NCBI GenBank assembly: GCA_010672925.1
Contig: JAAHFP010000049.1
Location: 1 to 41,787 of the forward strand
Direction: 5' to 3'
DNA length: 41,787 nucleotides
Source: Symploca sp. SIO1C2
GTDB lineage: Bacteria > Cyanobacteriota > Cyanobacteriia > Cyanobacteriales > Coleofasciculaceae
The notes below the pieces were generated by a model, which had not been told where the DNA came from, did no database searches, and worked only from the letters and a program-made list of their open reading frames with translations. Positions 1-7,908 of this stretch are shown one piece after another. The number at the start of each line of letters is the position of its first letter. Within the stretch, counting starts at the first letter, position 1. Position numbers and translations under genes: made by a program.

Positions 1-79
1 GTTTTGCGATCGCTCTTTGAGGTTTTGCGATCGCTCTTTGGGGTTTTGCGAGCAGCTATTTACTTGTGGGTATAACCCT

Positions 80-160
80 TATACTTGGCTCAGGCAAGGC
101 GCTTATCTTAGTGCCATTCGCCTTAAGGCCCTTGTCCTAAGCGCCTTGGCGGTTACTATA
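80..160. mobile_element. miniature inverted-repeat element, family B (degenerate copy)
   Basis: The ends TATACTTGGCTC and GGCGGTTACTATA frame an imperfect inverted repeat that includes CAAGGCGCTTA. The right end (TTGTCCTAAGCGCCTTGGCG) matches the right ends of the elements at 12698-12799 and 22910-23010. No coding capacity. Membership of the family rests on the shared right end; the left end is diverged. Confidence 0.5.
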
Positions 161-166
161 ATACAA

Positions 167-237
167 ATTTTGGGCGGTGAGCTGTAGACCATCAGCTTTT
201 TTAGCTAGCTCATGGCCTATTGCCCACTGCCCAAAAT
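167..237. repeat. inverted repeat downstream of cpcG
   Basis: ATTTTGGGCGGT at 167-178 pairs with ACTGCCCAAAAT at 226-237 with one mismatch. It lies 41 bp beyond the cpcG stop codon. It could fold as a transcript-end hairpin, but there is no clear U-tract, so it may simply be another small palindromic repeat. Confidence 0.45.
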
Positions 238-278
238 TAAAATGCCTTAATAGTTAAGTTTAAACTACTTTAAACTGT

Positions 279-1028
279 CTACTTCTTAGGCACAGAAGCT
301 TCAATATTGATATTAGCAGTTGAAATTCTTGGGGTAGTGTTAATTTTTGGTGCAATTGACCGTGCCATATCCATAAACATAGCAGGACTTCCTGCTTTTG
401 CTTTCTTCTCCTGAGGAGTGAAACGGCGGACTTCTGTCTGCCAAACAACTTGGGGAAAGCCCAGTATTGACCGATGGTATTCGTTGTAAAATGGGGATTT
501 GATATTGAAGGGTGTTTCACCCTGAGCCCGACCAGGTAGGACTCGACGTCGCTGATAAGGAACAGTGTCGTACCCAAAATTGTCTAGGTACTCTTCAGAG
601 TCGAGTAGTTCATCGATGAAACCTTGGATACCCTTGGTCCCAACTACGACTGCCCAAGCAAGTTTTTCCCGCTCACCGTACACATCACGCCCCAATACTC
701 GCTGTACGCATTGCTCTACAAAGCGGTAGTTGCTGTTTTTCGCATAGAAGCCGTCTGTGAAAGTCGGAGAAAGCAGCAACCCACGAATGAAGTCTCGCAC
801 TGTGATTTGACCATAGCGGAGTTGAGACTCCAAGAAGGGGTCACGATCTGATGTAAAGGCATGGAAAAAGATCTGGCGGTATGCTGCTTCAATCAGATTA
901 TCCAAGTCCGTACCGGACAAGAGGTTTTCGGTCGAGTAAATTGTTGGTTGCTCTTCCCCTGGAACTTCATAGCCATCTATGCGTGAATTCTGAACCAGAG
1001 GGGCGTAGCTTAATAAAGGAATTGCCAC
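279..1028 (-). CDS. cpcG: phycobilisome rod-core linker polypeptide CpcG
   Basis: 249 aa. The N-terminus ([17 protein letters not shown]) and the conserved linker domain over about residues 18-150 (including [24 protein letters not shown] and [19 protein letters not shown]) are typical of CpcG, which joins phycocyanin rods to the allophycocyanin core on the thylakoid surface. The C-terminus (about 190-249) is hydrophilic and basic with no transmembrane helix. That argues for the rod-core CpcG1 type rather than the photosystem I-attached CpcL/CpcG2 type. The start is GTG at 1028, preceded at 8 nt by GGGAG; an ATG-type start is not available nearby. It is normally found at the end of a cpc operon; here cpcB and cpcA are not in the window. 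CpcS and nblA lie within 2 kb. Confidence 0.95.
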   Translation of the reverse strand: MAIPLLSYAPLVQNSRIDGYEVPGEEQPTIYSTENLLSGTDLDNLIEAAYRQIFFHAFTSDRDPFLESQLRYGQITVRDFIRGLLLSPTFTDGFYAKNSNYRFVEQCVQRVLGRDVYGEREKLAWAVVVGTKGIQGFIDELLDSEEYLDNFGYDTVPYQRRRVLPGRAQGETPFNIKSPFYNEYHRSILGFPQVVWQTEVRRFTPQEKKAKAGSPAMFMDMARSIAPKINTTPRISTANINIEASVPKK

Positions 1029-1193
1029 GTTTAAATCTCCCTAATCTTAGAAAATCTTACAAACCTTAATTTCCAACTATATAACAAATAGGGTTGGTTA
1101 TTTGTTTGCCAACTCCCAGATCTCGGAGATTCTGTAATTCTGTTCTTTTTTTCGGTAAATTAAAGCAACAATTCGTAATATTTCTTCATTAAA

Positions 1194-1766
1194 CTACCAA
1201 ATCTTGCCTAACCAAAAGTCTAAGTGATTTTTCGTTGACTGACAGTGTGGCCAATTGCGTAAGTAGTGTTCCAAGTCTGGTTGCCAGATGGGGGATGCTA
1301 ATCCTAATCCTAGACATAAATGACCAATGATCTGAAAAAATTGTTGATCGTGACCAGGAGCACCAATATGAGCGTGAGCATATTCATGAACCACTATACT
1401 TAACCAATCCTGGGGTGCAGTACGCCCCACATCAATCAAGATGACTACAGGATGGACTAGGATATTGCACAAACCATCAATACCAAACTCTTGAGCTAAG
1501 GGAGCTGCCATAATTTGCATTGGTTGTCGTACTGCGGCATGAAAGCAACTGTGACAAGCTTCTAGACAATCATTGAGGTTGGCATTAACGATATCTATGT
1601 GACTACCGATCCAAGTACAGAGTTGTTCATGCTCACTGAGATTATTAGTTACATCAACCATACTAGGTTCTAGGGCTAGCTGACGTACCGTCTGTAAATA
1701 CTGATAACCCTTGATGTATGGGTCATCAATACTAGACTGGAAACTAGTAGGTTTGTTCTGATGCAT
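1194..1766 (-). CDS. conserved hypothetical protein with HExxH metallopeptidase-like motif
   Basis: 190 aa, function unknown. The clearest signature is VVHEYAHAHIGAPGHDQQF at about residues 125-143: H127-E128-x-x-H131 plus H139 gives an HExxH(7)H zinc-site pattern like those of gluzincin/SprT-type peptidases. A cysteine-rich stretch precedes it (DCLEACHSC, residues 67-74) and could form a second metal or redox site. There is no signal peptide or membrane helix. It lies between cpcG and the cpcS-like gene on the same strand, 165 bp upstream of cpcG, so a phycobilisome-related role is possible but is only guilt by association. The start ATG at 1766 is followed directly upstream by a TTGTTTG tandem repeat. 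Confidence 0.7.
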   Translation of the reverse strand: MHQNKPTSFQSSIDDPYIKGYQYLQTVRQLALEPSMVDVTNNLSEHEQLCTWIGSHIDIVNANLNDCLEACHSCFHAAVRQPMQIMAAPLAQEFGIDGLCNILVHPVVILIDVGRTAPQDWLSIVVHEYAHAHIGAPGHDQQFFQIIGHLCLGLGLASPIWQPDLEHYLRNWPHCQSTKNHLDFWLGKIW

Positions 1767-1780
1767 ACTTAAGGGGGAAT

Positions 1781-1817
1781 TGTTGTTTGTTGTTTGTTGT
1801 TTGTTGTTTGTTGTTTG
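1781..1817. repeat. heptamer tandem repeat (TTGTTTG)n
   Basis: About five copies of a 7-nt unit directly upstream of the HExxH gene. One of many unrelated 7-nt-period tandem repeats in this window. Confidence 0.85.
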
Positions 1818-1850
1818 GGAATGGGGAATGGGGGATTGGTTAGTGTTTAA

Positions 1851-2465
1851 TTACCAACCTAGGAGGGACTCGAACTTTCTGGCATCTTGAGCAGGTTGTG
1901 CGGCTTGAAGTTGGACATCTGCACCGCTGGAATCATCTAACTCAGAGCCGATGCGGGTTTCCACACAAATAGATGAAGTGCTAAACCCACCGAAGCGCTT
2001 CACTGCACTAGTGCGCATCCGCACATCTGGACTGGCAAAGGAGAAACGCTCGTGAGAACTCATGGTTTCGTATTCTGTAATCAGCACTAATCCATCTTCA
2101 TCATCCATCAGGAAACGACCTGCTACTGGCACTATTTCTGCATAACCTTTTTCCCGCAGTAATCTACCTTGCTTGGAATTATCTGAATCTGGAACAATCA
2201 CCATGACTGTGGAGTCTTGGTGATTTTCATCTGTTTTATCCCAAGCCATTGTTCCCAACCAACTTATTTGAGCTCCCCCTACTGCCAAATTAGGGTCAAC
2301 TTGATGTAACTTACAAATTTCCACTACCCGAGGATCCTCTGCTGGCAAGGTTGCTACTGTGATTTCTGACTCTCCACTTTCCGCGCGTCGGAAAGGGAGG
2401 TGGTGAGTTGTGCGTTGCGAGCGCCACTTACCTGCACTTAGCTCAAAAAATTCCATTGCGTCCAT
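1851..2465 (-). CDS. cpcS: CpcS/CpeS-type phycobiliprotein bilin lyase
   Basis: 204 aa. The opening EFFELSAGKWRSQRTTHHL and the motifs GGAQISWLGTMAWD, SHERFSFASPDVRMRTS and SSICVETRIGS are those of the CpcS/CpeS/CpcU lipocalin-like lyases. These attach phycocyanobilin to Cys-84-equivalent positions of phycocyanin beta and allophycocyanin subunits. The family is usually about 170-200 aa, so this is full length with a short variable C-terminal tail (about 178-204). The assigned start (ATG at 2465) leaves MDAM before the conserved start; the internal ATG at residue 4 is an alternative. Whether it is CpcS proper, CpcU or a CpcS-III type cannot be settled by eye. It fits the phycobilisome neighbourhood formed by cpcG and nblA. 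Confidence 0.88.
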   Translation of the reverse strand: MDAMEFFELSAGKWRSQRTTHHLPFRRAESGESEITVATLPAEDPRVVEICKLHQVDPNLAVGGAQISWLGTMAWDKTDENHQDSTVMVIVPDSDNSKQGRLLREKGYAEIVPVAGRFLMDDEDGLVLITEYETMSSHERFSFASPDVRMRTSAVKRFGGFSTSSICVETRIGSELDDSSGADVQLQAAQPAQDARKFESLLGW

Positions 2466-2668
2466 GTTGTATAACCTCTGAGTCGAGAATATGTTACAGA
2501 TTGTACTTCTTTTGATATTTCCTCATGATAAAGTCCCTGCAACCAGGAATGGTTTTTCATTCGCGGGAACTCACCTAAAAAGAGGTAGAGGTGTTCTAGC
2601 TCCTCAGCTTGATTAGTCAATTGAGGTTATGACATTTATAAACTTTTGTTACTTTGATTAATTATAGC

Positions 2669-2674
2669 TTGACA
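2669..2674 (+). promoter_or_regulatory. possible -35 box upstream of nblA
   Basis: A perfect TTGACA lies 115 bp upstream of the nblA ATG. No convincing -10 hexamer is seen at 16-18 nt, so this is a weak prediction. No clear NtcA site (GTA-N8-TAC) was found in 2621-2788, although nblA genes are commonly nitrogen-stress regulated. Confidence 0.25.
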
Positions 2675-2788
2675 ATGTGGACATTTTATTGGGTAGGTGC
2701 TACATTGTTCAACAACGGCCAATAGATAAGCAGTAGAAGCACTTGTTCTTCTGCGCCGTTCAACCTATTTGCTCAGAGGAGTGATCTT

Positions 2789-2956
2789 ATGGAAATGCCT
2801 GGAAAGCTAAGCTTAGAGCAGCAATTCAAATTGAAGGTTTACCACAAGCAGGTCAAGGAATTAAGTCAGGAGCAAGCTCAGGATTATTTGATGGAAGTTC
2901 TACGGCAGATGATGGTAAAAGATAATCTAGTCAAGCATTTACTCAAAAGAGCTTAA
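2789..2956 (+). CDS. nblA: phycobilisome degradation protein NblA
   Basis: 55 aa, short enough to be missed by length filters. The translation starts MEMPGKLSLEQQFKLKVYHK and ends DNLVKHLLKRA. LSLEQQFKLKVYHKQV and LSQEQAQDYLMEVLRQMM are the two conserved helical segments of NblA. NblA is a small adaptor that binds phycobiliproteins and recruits the ClpC-ClpP protease to dismantle phycobilisomes under nitrogen or sulfur starvation. The ATG at 2789 is preceded by AGAGGAG at 5 nt. It is transcribed divergently from the cpcS-like lyase 323 bp away, so bilin attachment and phycobilisome breakdown sit back to back. A short inverted repeat follows the stop codon. Confidence 0.93.
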   Translation: MEMPGKLSLEQQFKLKVYHKQVKELSQEQAQDYLMEVLRQMMVKDNLVKHLLKRA

Positions 2957-2961
2957 AATGT

Positions 2962-2990
2962 AGTCTTGGCCGTAACCATCACCCAAGACT
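2962..2990 (+). terminator. stem-loop after nblA
   Basis: AGTCTTGG (2962-2969) pairs perfectly with CCAAGACT (2983-2990) across a 13-nt loop, beginning 6 nt after the nblA stop codon. It is followed by an A-rich rather than a T-rich run, so it is not a textbook intrinsic terminator; it could instead stabilise the 3' end of the mRNA. Confidence 0.4.
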
Positions 2991-3004
2991 CACAAAAAAT
3001 TTAA

Positions 3005-3679
3005 ATGACCATAATCCTTACTAACGACGATGGAATTGATGCTCCCGGTATTCGAGCCCTTCAACAAGCAATCAATGGTGAGGGTGTAATCGTTGCTCCT
3101 AAAGAACATCAATCCGGTTGTGGTCATCAAGTCAACACTAAGAAACCAATTCACGTCCAGTGTCGCTCAGATAGGGAATACGCTGTTGCTAGTACTCCAG
3201 CTGATTGTACCCGTATCGCCTTATCTATATTTCCAGATACCAAATACGTGATTTCTGGTATTAATGCTGGAGGTAACCTAGGAGTTGACTCCTACATTTC
3301 CGGCACCGTTGCCGCTGTAAGGGAGGCAGTAATCCACGGAATTCCAGGAATTGCGATTTCCCACTACATGAAAAAGCCCCTGGCTATTGATTGGGAGATA
3401 GCAATACAATTGACAGTTACAGTGTTGCATAAATTACAATTTCAACCCCTACCTCCTGGAACTTTCTGGAATGTAAATCTGCCCCATCTTGAACCAGGTG
3501 CCCCTCACCCAGAATTAGTCTTTTGTAAACCTAGTAACTCACCTCTACCAATCAATTACCGAGTCGAGGGAGACAAATACTACTACCAAGGAGATTATTC
3601 TAAACGCGATCGCACTCCTGGAACCGATGTTGATATTTGTTTCTCCGGCAATATTGCTATTACTCAATTACGGGTTTGA
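3005..3679 (+). CDS. surE: 5'/3'-nucleotidase SurE
   Basis: 224 aa. The N-terminal TNDDGIDAPGI gives the metal-binding pair D8-D9. S37 in HQSGCGH and N87 in SGINAGGNLG complete the divalent-metal site of the SurE fold. SurE dephosphorylates nucleoside 5'- and 3'-monophosphates and is linked to stationary-phase survival. The length is slightly below the 250-270 aa common in other bacteria but includes all catalytic blocks. The start is ATG at 3005; no strong Shine-Dalgarno sequence precedes it. It runs in the same direction as nblA 48 bp upstream, so weak co-transcription is possible. Confidence 0.93.
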   Translation: MTIILTNDDGIDAPGIRALQQAINGEGVIVAPKEHQSGCGHQVNTKKPIHVQCRSDREYAVASTPADCTRIALSIFPDTKYVISGINAGGNLGVDSYISGTVAAVREAVIHGIPGIAISHYMKKPLAIDWEIAIQLTVTVLHKLQFQPLPPGTFWNVNLPHLEPGAPHPELVFCKPSNSPLPINYRVEGDKYYYQGDYSKRDRTPGTDVDICFSGNIAITQLRV

Positions 3680-3700
3680 ATTTTTAAGGAACAAGGTATG

Positions 3701-3734
3701 AGATTTTAGATTTTAGATTTTAGATTTTAGATTT
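3701..3734. repeat. heptamer tandem repeat (ATTTTAG)n
   Basis: About five units of a 7-nt repeat between surE and the family A element. The same unit recurs at 22250-22285, 26692-26713 and 33254-33270. Confidence 0.85.
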
Positions 3735-3752
3735 GAATCAATCTTTACTTGA

Positions 3753-3859
3753 TACAGCGCTTACCGCTGCAATGAGGTACACCTGAATAAGTTGTCAAGA
3801 TTTGATATATTTCTTCCTAGTCGATTTTACTGTACCTCGTAACAGCGCGAAGCGCTGTA
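3753..3859. mobile_element. 103-bp miniature inverted-repeat element, family A, copy 1
   Basis: Core 3755-3857 flanked by TA on both sides. The left end CAGCGCTTACCGCTGCAATG and the right end (read inward, CAGCGCTTCGCGCTGTTACG) form terminal inverted repeats of about 27 bp that continue into GAGGTACA. Each end is itself a small hairpin. The inverse-orientation copy at 11801-11907 has exactly the same length. It contains no ORF. It ends 5 bp from the stop codon of the ABC exporter and could supply its transcript end. Confidence 0.82.
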
Positions 3860-3864
3860 TAAGT

Positions 3865-5886
3865 TTAAACTTCAGTTTTTGAGCTTTCTTCAAAATACTC
3901 TAAGGTTTTGAGTAGGCGAAGGGCAGAATTATAAGCATCCTTTGTAAAAGATAGTTGTTCTTCTCGGTTATCTACCAAACCATCAGCCACTAGTTGCAAG
4001 AAACCAATCATGGGGTTGAGACGAGTGCGCACTTCATAAGAGGTGCGGACTAAAGCATTATTCACAGCTTGAGTAATAACGTCATCAGGACCTCGGTCAA
4101 ATTGCATGGTATACAAACGACTGTAGTGACCGTTTTGTTGGAGAAGTTCTTCATGAGTACCAATCTCCACTACCTGCCCTTTGTCCATCACTGCAATTTG
4201 ATCAGCTTTCTGAATAGTCGAGAGCCTATGAGCAATTACAATAGTTGTGCGATCGCGGCAAAGTTCATCGATTGCCTGTTGCACTAATCTTTCCGATACT
4301 GTATCTAAGGCGCTAGTAGCCTCATCCAAAATTAAAATATCTGGATTACGCAGCAAGGCACGAGCAATGGCAATTCTTTGTCGCTGTCCCCCAGAGAGCA
4401 TGATACCCCGTTCACCAATTTCTGTATCGAATCCTTGGGGTAAGTCGAGGATGAACTCGTAGGCATTGGCTCTTTTGGCAGCTTCGATAATCTCTTCCTC
4501 AGTAGTATTGTCCCGACCATAGGCAATATTGTCCCCCACTGAAGTATTGAATAAAAATGTATCTTGGCTGACAATTCCCATCGCTTGTCTGAGCGATCGC
4601 AAATCATATTCTCTCAAATCCTGTCCATCGATGGTGATTTTACCTTCAACAGGATCATAAAATCTGGGGAACAAGTCTGCTAAGGTGGACTTTCCTGCTC
4701 CCGAAGAACCTACTAAAGCCAGGGTTGTGCCTTTCGGAACCCATAAATTTATCTGACTTAGGACTAAATCTTGATGTTCAGGATAGGCAAAAGAGACATT
4801 TTTGATGCTAATTCCTTGTTTTATTTTGTGATAAGGCTGATTGCCATTAGTCATAAAAGGTTTATTGTCCCTTCTCAAGAAGTTGGCGGTAATTTCCGTA
4901 CTGGGAGCAGCATTAGCAAATTGACTTCTTTGACCATTCAATTTTCCCACCACTGGAATTAATCTATTAAGCACAAATAAGTAAATACCCAGAACAGCTA
5001 TTAGGGCTTTGGGAGTAACATCTTGGAATAAAAAAGCTTTTCCTAAAAAAACGATTGCTAATATTGCTAAAATGCCTAAAATTTCATTGATTGGCCCTAA
5101 GATAGCAAAATTGGCTTGGGATTGATATTCTGCTTGTTCCCGTTCGTCAAGGAAATTCTTGATCCGCTGATACTCTACTTCCTCATTGCCAACAGCTTTA
5201 ATCAGTCGTATCCCTGTCAGTATTTCCAGTAAACTTGTGGAATAAACTCTTGATTTATCTGATAGTACTTTGCCGAATTTGCTGGAACGCTTCACAAAAT
5301 ACTGATTAATCCACGTTACCAGCATTAATAAAATAGTGGCTGCTACGGTTAATTTCCAGGAAATAGTGATTAAGATAGCAACAAAAATTAAGATAGTAAT
5401 AAATGTAATAAATAACTGAATGGCTGTTTTAATGGCACTAGCTGCTCTACCAACTTCTTGGTTGACTTTGTTAACTAAATCTCCAGTTTTGATTTTAACA
5501 AAATAGTCTAAATCAACTTCTAAAATTAGCTTAATGCCAGCTTTTCTAATATCATTTACTAGCCTTTTAGCTAAAGAAAAGGAAACTAAAGAAGTAACAT
5601 AACTAGTCAAATTTTTTAGAATTATTGCCAGGATAACTGCGGCAAACATCAGTATAATCCCGTTATCCGATTCACTATTACCAAAAAAAGACAGCATGTT
5701 GCGAATCAGGGGGGGTCCGGCATCTAAATCAAGGCTGTCTTTACTTAAAAATCCGATGACTAGGGGTACAATTAATGTGACACTAATGCCATTAAAAATC
5801 GCGCTGGAAAAACCAAGAATAATGGTTAAGACAATCCAAACTGGATAACGTGATGCATAGCTCAAAAGTAGCTTATTAGGAGACAT
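3865..5886 (-). CDS. ABC exporter (MsbA/HepA-like) with degenerate HisKA-like C-terminal tail
   Basis: 673 aa half-transporter. An N-terminal six-helix transmembrane domain (about 1-330) is followed by a nucleotide-binding domain: Walker A GSSGAGKST at 393-401, signature LSGGQRQR near 497-504, Walker B ILILDEATSALD and H-loop IAHR near 551-554. The fold and sequence resemble MsbA/HepA-type exporters of lipids or polysaccharide precursors. Residues 605-673 go beyond a normal exporter and resemble a histidine-kinase dimerisation helix hairpin (SYEVRTRLNPMIGFLQL...), with Tyr617 where the phospho-accepting His would be. The glycosyltransferase at 6139-7293 is on the same strand upstream, 252 bp away, suggesting a shared envelope or exopolysaccharide role. 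The substrate is unknown. Confidence 0.88.
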   Translation of the reverse strand: MSPNKLLLSYASRYPVWIVLTIILGFSSAIFNGISVTLIVPLVIGFLSKDSLDLDAGPPLIRNMLSFFGNSESDNGIILMFAAVILAIILKNLTSYVTSLVSFSLAKRLVNDIRKAGIKLILEVDLDYFVKIKTGDLVNKVNQEVGRAASAIKTAIQLFITFITILIFVAILITISWKLTVAATILLMLVTWINQYFVKRSSKFGKVLSDKSRVYSTSLLEILTGIRLIKAVGNEEVEYQRIKNFLDEREQAEYQSQANFAILGPINEILGILAILAIVFLGKAFLFQDVTPKALIAVLGIYLFVLNRLIPVVGKLNGQRSQFANAAPSTEITANFLRRDNKPFMTNGNQPYHKIKQGISIKNVSFAYPEHQDLVLSQINLWVPKGTTLALVGSSGAGKSTLADLFPRFYDPVEGKITIDGQDLREYDLRSLRQAMGIVSQDTFLFNTSVGDNIAYGRDNTTEEEIIEAAKRANAYEFILDLPQGFDTEIGERGIMLSGGQRQRIAIARALLRNPDILILDEATSALDTVSERLVQQAIDELCRDRTTIVIAHRLSTIQKADQIAVMDKGQVVEIGTHEELLQQNGHYSRLYTMQFDRGPDDVITQAVNNALVRTSYEVRTRLNPMIGFLQLVADGLVDNREEQLSFTKDAYNSALRLLKTLEYFEESSKTEV

Positions 5887-5894
5887 ATAAATAT

Positions 5895-5994
5895 ATAGCG
5901 TTTCTCATTGGAATGAGGTACAAAGTTTCTGGTTTTCGGGAATGGGGAATAGGGAATGGAAAATGTACCTCACTAAACTGATAAATGTTGTAGA
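5895..5994. mobile_element. miniature element related to family A
   Basis: The left arm TTTCTCATTGGAATGAGGTACA and the inward-read right arm TTTATCAGTTTAGTGAGGTA form imperfect inverted repeats that share the TGAGGTACA core with family A. TA dinucleotides lie at both borders. It is about 100 bp and sits in the leader of the ABC exporter. The middle contains the GGGAATGGGGAATAGG tract. Boundaries are approximate. Confidence 0.5.
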
Positions 5995-6138
5995 ATATCT
6001 ACTACTAGTTCTCTGATAGCAGGAGACACAAACCCACCCCTAACCCCTCCCAAGAGGGGAATAGGGGAACAGGAGGAGCTAAGGGAAGAAAGCTTTTCTA
6101 TCATTTTTAACTAGCAGGTTATTTTCATGCCCGCTGCA

Positions 6139-7293
6139 CTAGGAAAGACCAGCAATAACATCTGAAAGAATTACTGCCATTGTATCAGTACTATAATATT
6201 TAATACATCGTTCTCTAGATTTTACTCCCTTAGCATTAGCCGCATCGATATCCTGAAAAATCAATTGAATTGTTTGAGCAATTTGTTCTGGAGCTTCAGC
6301 ATCAACTAGATAACCTGTATCGCCTAAAATTTCTGGGATATCACCAATATAGGTGGATAAAATAGGCTTGGCCATTGCCATACCATCTGTTAGCTTGAGA
6401 GGAAACTGTGCTCTAGCTACCGTTGTATCTCGTTGAGGAACAACTACAAGATGAGCCGCAGCTAAAACTTCAGGCATTGTTTCCACAGGTAGTCTTGGTA
6501 GCTTAATAATCCAGCGCCCCCATTTTTCCATGAGTTGCTCATCATAGTTATCATAGGGACTACCACCAACAATCACAAGTCTAAAGTCTGGCTCTTGGAG
6601 AAGATCTAGGGCAGTTAGTACATCTTCAACTCCCTTGTGGGGTCTTGGTGCCCCAGGAAACATTAAAATTCGATATCCAGAAAGATGATAACGCGCTCTG
6701 CTGGTTTCTGGGTCATACTGTTCCGGATTAAACAGGGAAGTATCCTTGCCGTTGGGAAGGTAAACACCACCAAAGCGTTGTTGGAGAAACTGAGTATCTA
6801 TAGTTAGGGCATCAGCACGAGACACTAAACTTTCGAGCCATTTGAGATACAATGGATGGTCTGGATATCTCAATTGGCCATTATTTTTGAACATATCCCT
6901 AGCTAACTGCTTGAAACTAGGACGATAGCTCCATTCATCTCCACCGTGCCAACTAAGTTCCCAATCGTCCATATCTAAGAGTACCGGACGTTTAGTTTGG
7001 AGTTTCCTAATTAAAGATATACCAAAGCTGGTGGGTTTGGGTTTGACTGCATAAATCAGATCTCCGTCGATTTTGTTTAAAGCGGTTCTAGCAGTTGGCA
7101 AAAACTCTGGGTAATTCTTACCAGCTATCGATATGATCGGGATGTTATCAGGAGGAATGGCATATAATTCTTTCCCGAAAAGAAAACCTACTATCTCAAC
7201 ATCGTAGCTCAGTTGCTTGAAAACTTGAGCTAACAGAAAGGCTCTAACTGAACCGCCACCAGATAAATCACTAACAACTAATGAAACCTTCAA
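6139..7293 (-). CDS. GT4-type (group 1) glycosyltransferase
   Basis: 384 aa. It begins MKVSLVVSDLSGGGSVRAF, the donor-independent N-terminal Rossmann motif of GT-B enzymes. The C-terminal half has GAPRPHKGVEDVLTALDLL and the sugar-nucleotide loop MAKPILSTYIGDIPEIL followed by GDTGYLVD, typical of glycosyltransferase family 4. No signal peptide or membrane helix, so cytosolic, acting on a lipid- or polysaccharide-linked acceptor. It lies upstream of the ABC exporter on the same strand, which suits synthesis and export of a glycan or glycolipid. Donor and acceptor cannot be told from sequence. Confidence 0.88.
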   Translation of the reverse strand: MKVSLVVSDLSGGGSVRAFLLAQVFKQLSYDVEIVGFLFGKELYAIPPDNIPIISIAGKNYPEFLPTARTALNKIDGDLIYAVKPKPTSFGISLIRKLQTKRPVLLDMDDWELSWHGGDEWSYRPSFKQLARDMFKNNGQLRYPDHPLYLKWLESLVSRADALTIDTQFLQQRFGGVYLPNGKDTSLFNPEQYDPETSRARYHLSGYRILMFPGAPRPHKGVEDVLTALDLLQEPDFRLVIVGGSPYDNYDEQLMEKWGRWIIKLPRLPVETMPEVLAAAHLVVVPQRDTTVARAQFPLKLTDGMAMAKPILSTYIGDIPEILGDTGYLVDAEAPEQIAQTIQLIFQDIDAANAKGVKSRERCIKYYSTDTMAVILSDVIAGLS

Positions 7294-7594
7294 ATTTGTT
7301 CTACTCCACGGTAGTCAATAATTTACTGAAGCATTGCGTCTTTTGAGTTGAAAATAGACGCGAGGACACGGAGACGCGGGGACGGGTCGAGAGGGATTTT
7401 CATGCATGGTGGTGAAAAAAAATCTTTCATTGGGACTACCTTCTGCCTCCGGATGAACGAAATTTTGGGTGGGATTTCTTGAGCGTTGTATCCAAAAATT
7501 ATCAGTTCCCTCTTCTTCCTCCGCTCCTCCGCTCCTCCGCCCCCCACCCTTTTTTTCGCTCACCCTTCTGCCCCCTGCACCCTGCACCAAAATG
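7294..7594. other. non-coding spacer with simple-sequence tracts
   Basis: About 300 bp between the glycosyltransferase and the small hypothetical gene. It holds purine/pyrimidine-rich tracts (runs of CTCCTCCGCTCC) and a CATGGTGGTGAAA ... TTTCATTGGGACT segment that recurs in similar form at about 29299-29330. The open frames here are low-complexity and look like repeats rather than genes. Confidence 0.6.
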
Positions 7595-7798
7595 CTAGTC
7601 TATTAGCTTGAAACGACCAGTCTGTAAGTTGTCAAATATCAGATTAATTTTGCTCCGTTGCTCATCATTGACTTTGTAGTCCGAAAGGAGAGTGCTGACC
7701 AATTGTAGATGTTCCAGACGACTCAATTGACCCGTATTAAGAATACCATCTACGATTGAGTTATTGGTTTGACTGGAGTGATAGTGATTTCCTGCCAT
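7595..7798 (-). CDS. small conserved hypothetical protein
   Basis: 67 aa. The body (QLSRLEHLQLVSTLLSDYKV ... INLIFDNLQTGRFKLID) looks like a compact helical protein with balanced amino-acid use, unlike the low-complexity frames downstream. I do not recognise the family. It is divergent from gloB (110 bp apart) and could share its promoter region. Start ATG at 7798. Confidence 0.6.
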   Translation of the reverse strand: MAGNHYHSSQTNNSIVDGILNTGQLSRLEHLQLVSTLLSDYKVNDEQRSKINLIFDNLQTGRFKLID

Positions 7799-7908
7799 TA
7801 GCTAGTACTCTGTCAGTGGCTAATCTATCATATTCATGATTATCTCTCATCGACAATAAGATCTTCACTGGTTGAGGGCAAATTTAATTTAAGGGGGTTA
7901 ACATATCT

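Noticed and set aside
2438-2620. 60-aa open frame overlapping the cpcS start
   Set aside because: No family resemblance; overlaps the conserved N-terminus of the lyase in another frame and lacks a ribosome site.
7315-7590. Two overlapping open frames of 74-91 aa
   Set aside because: Low-complexity Gly/Glu/Arg translation of purine-rich tracts; typical intergenic repeat DNA.
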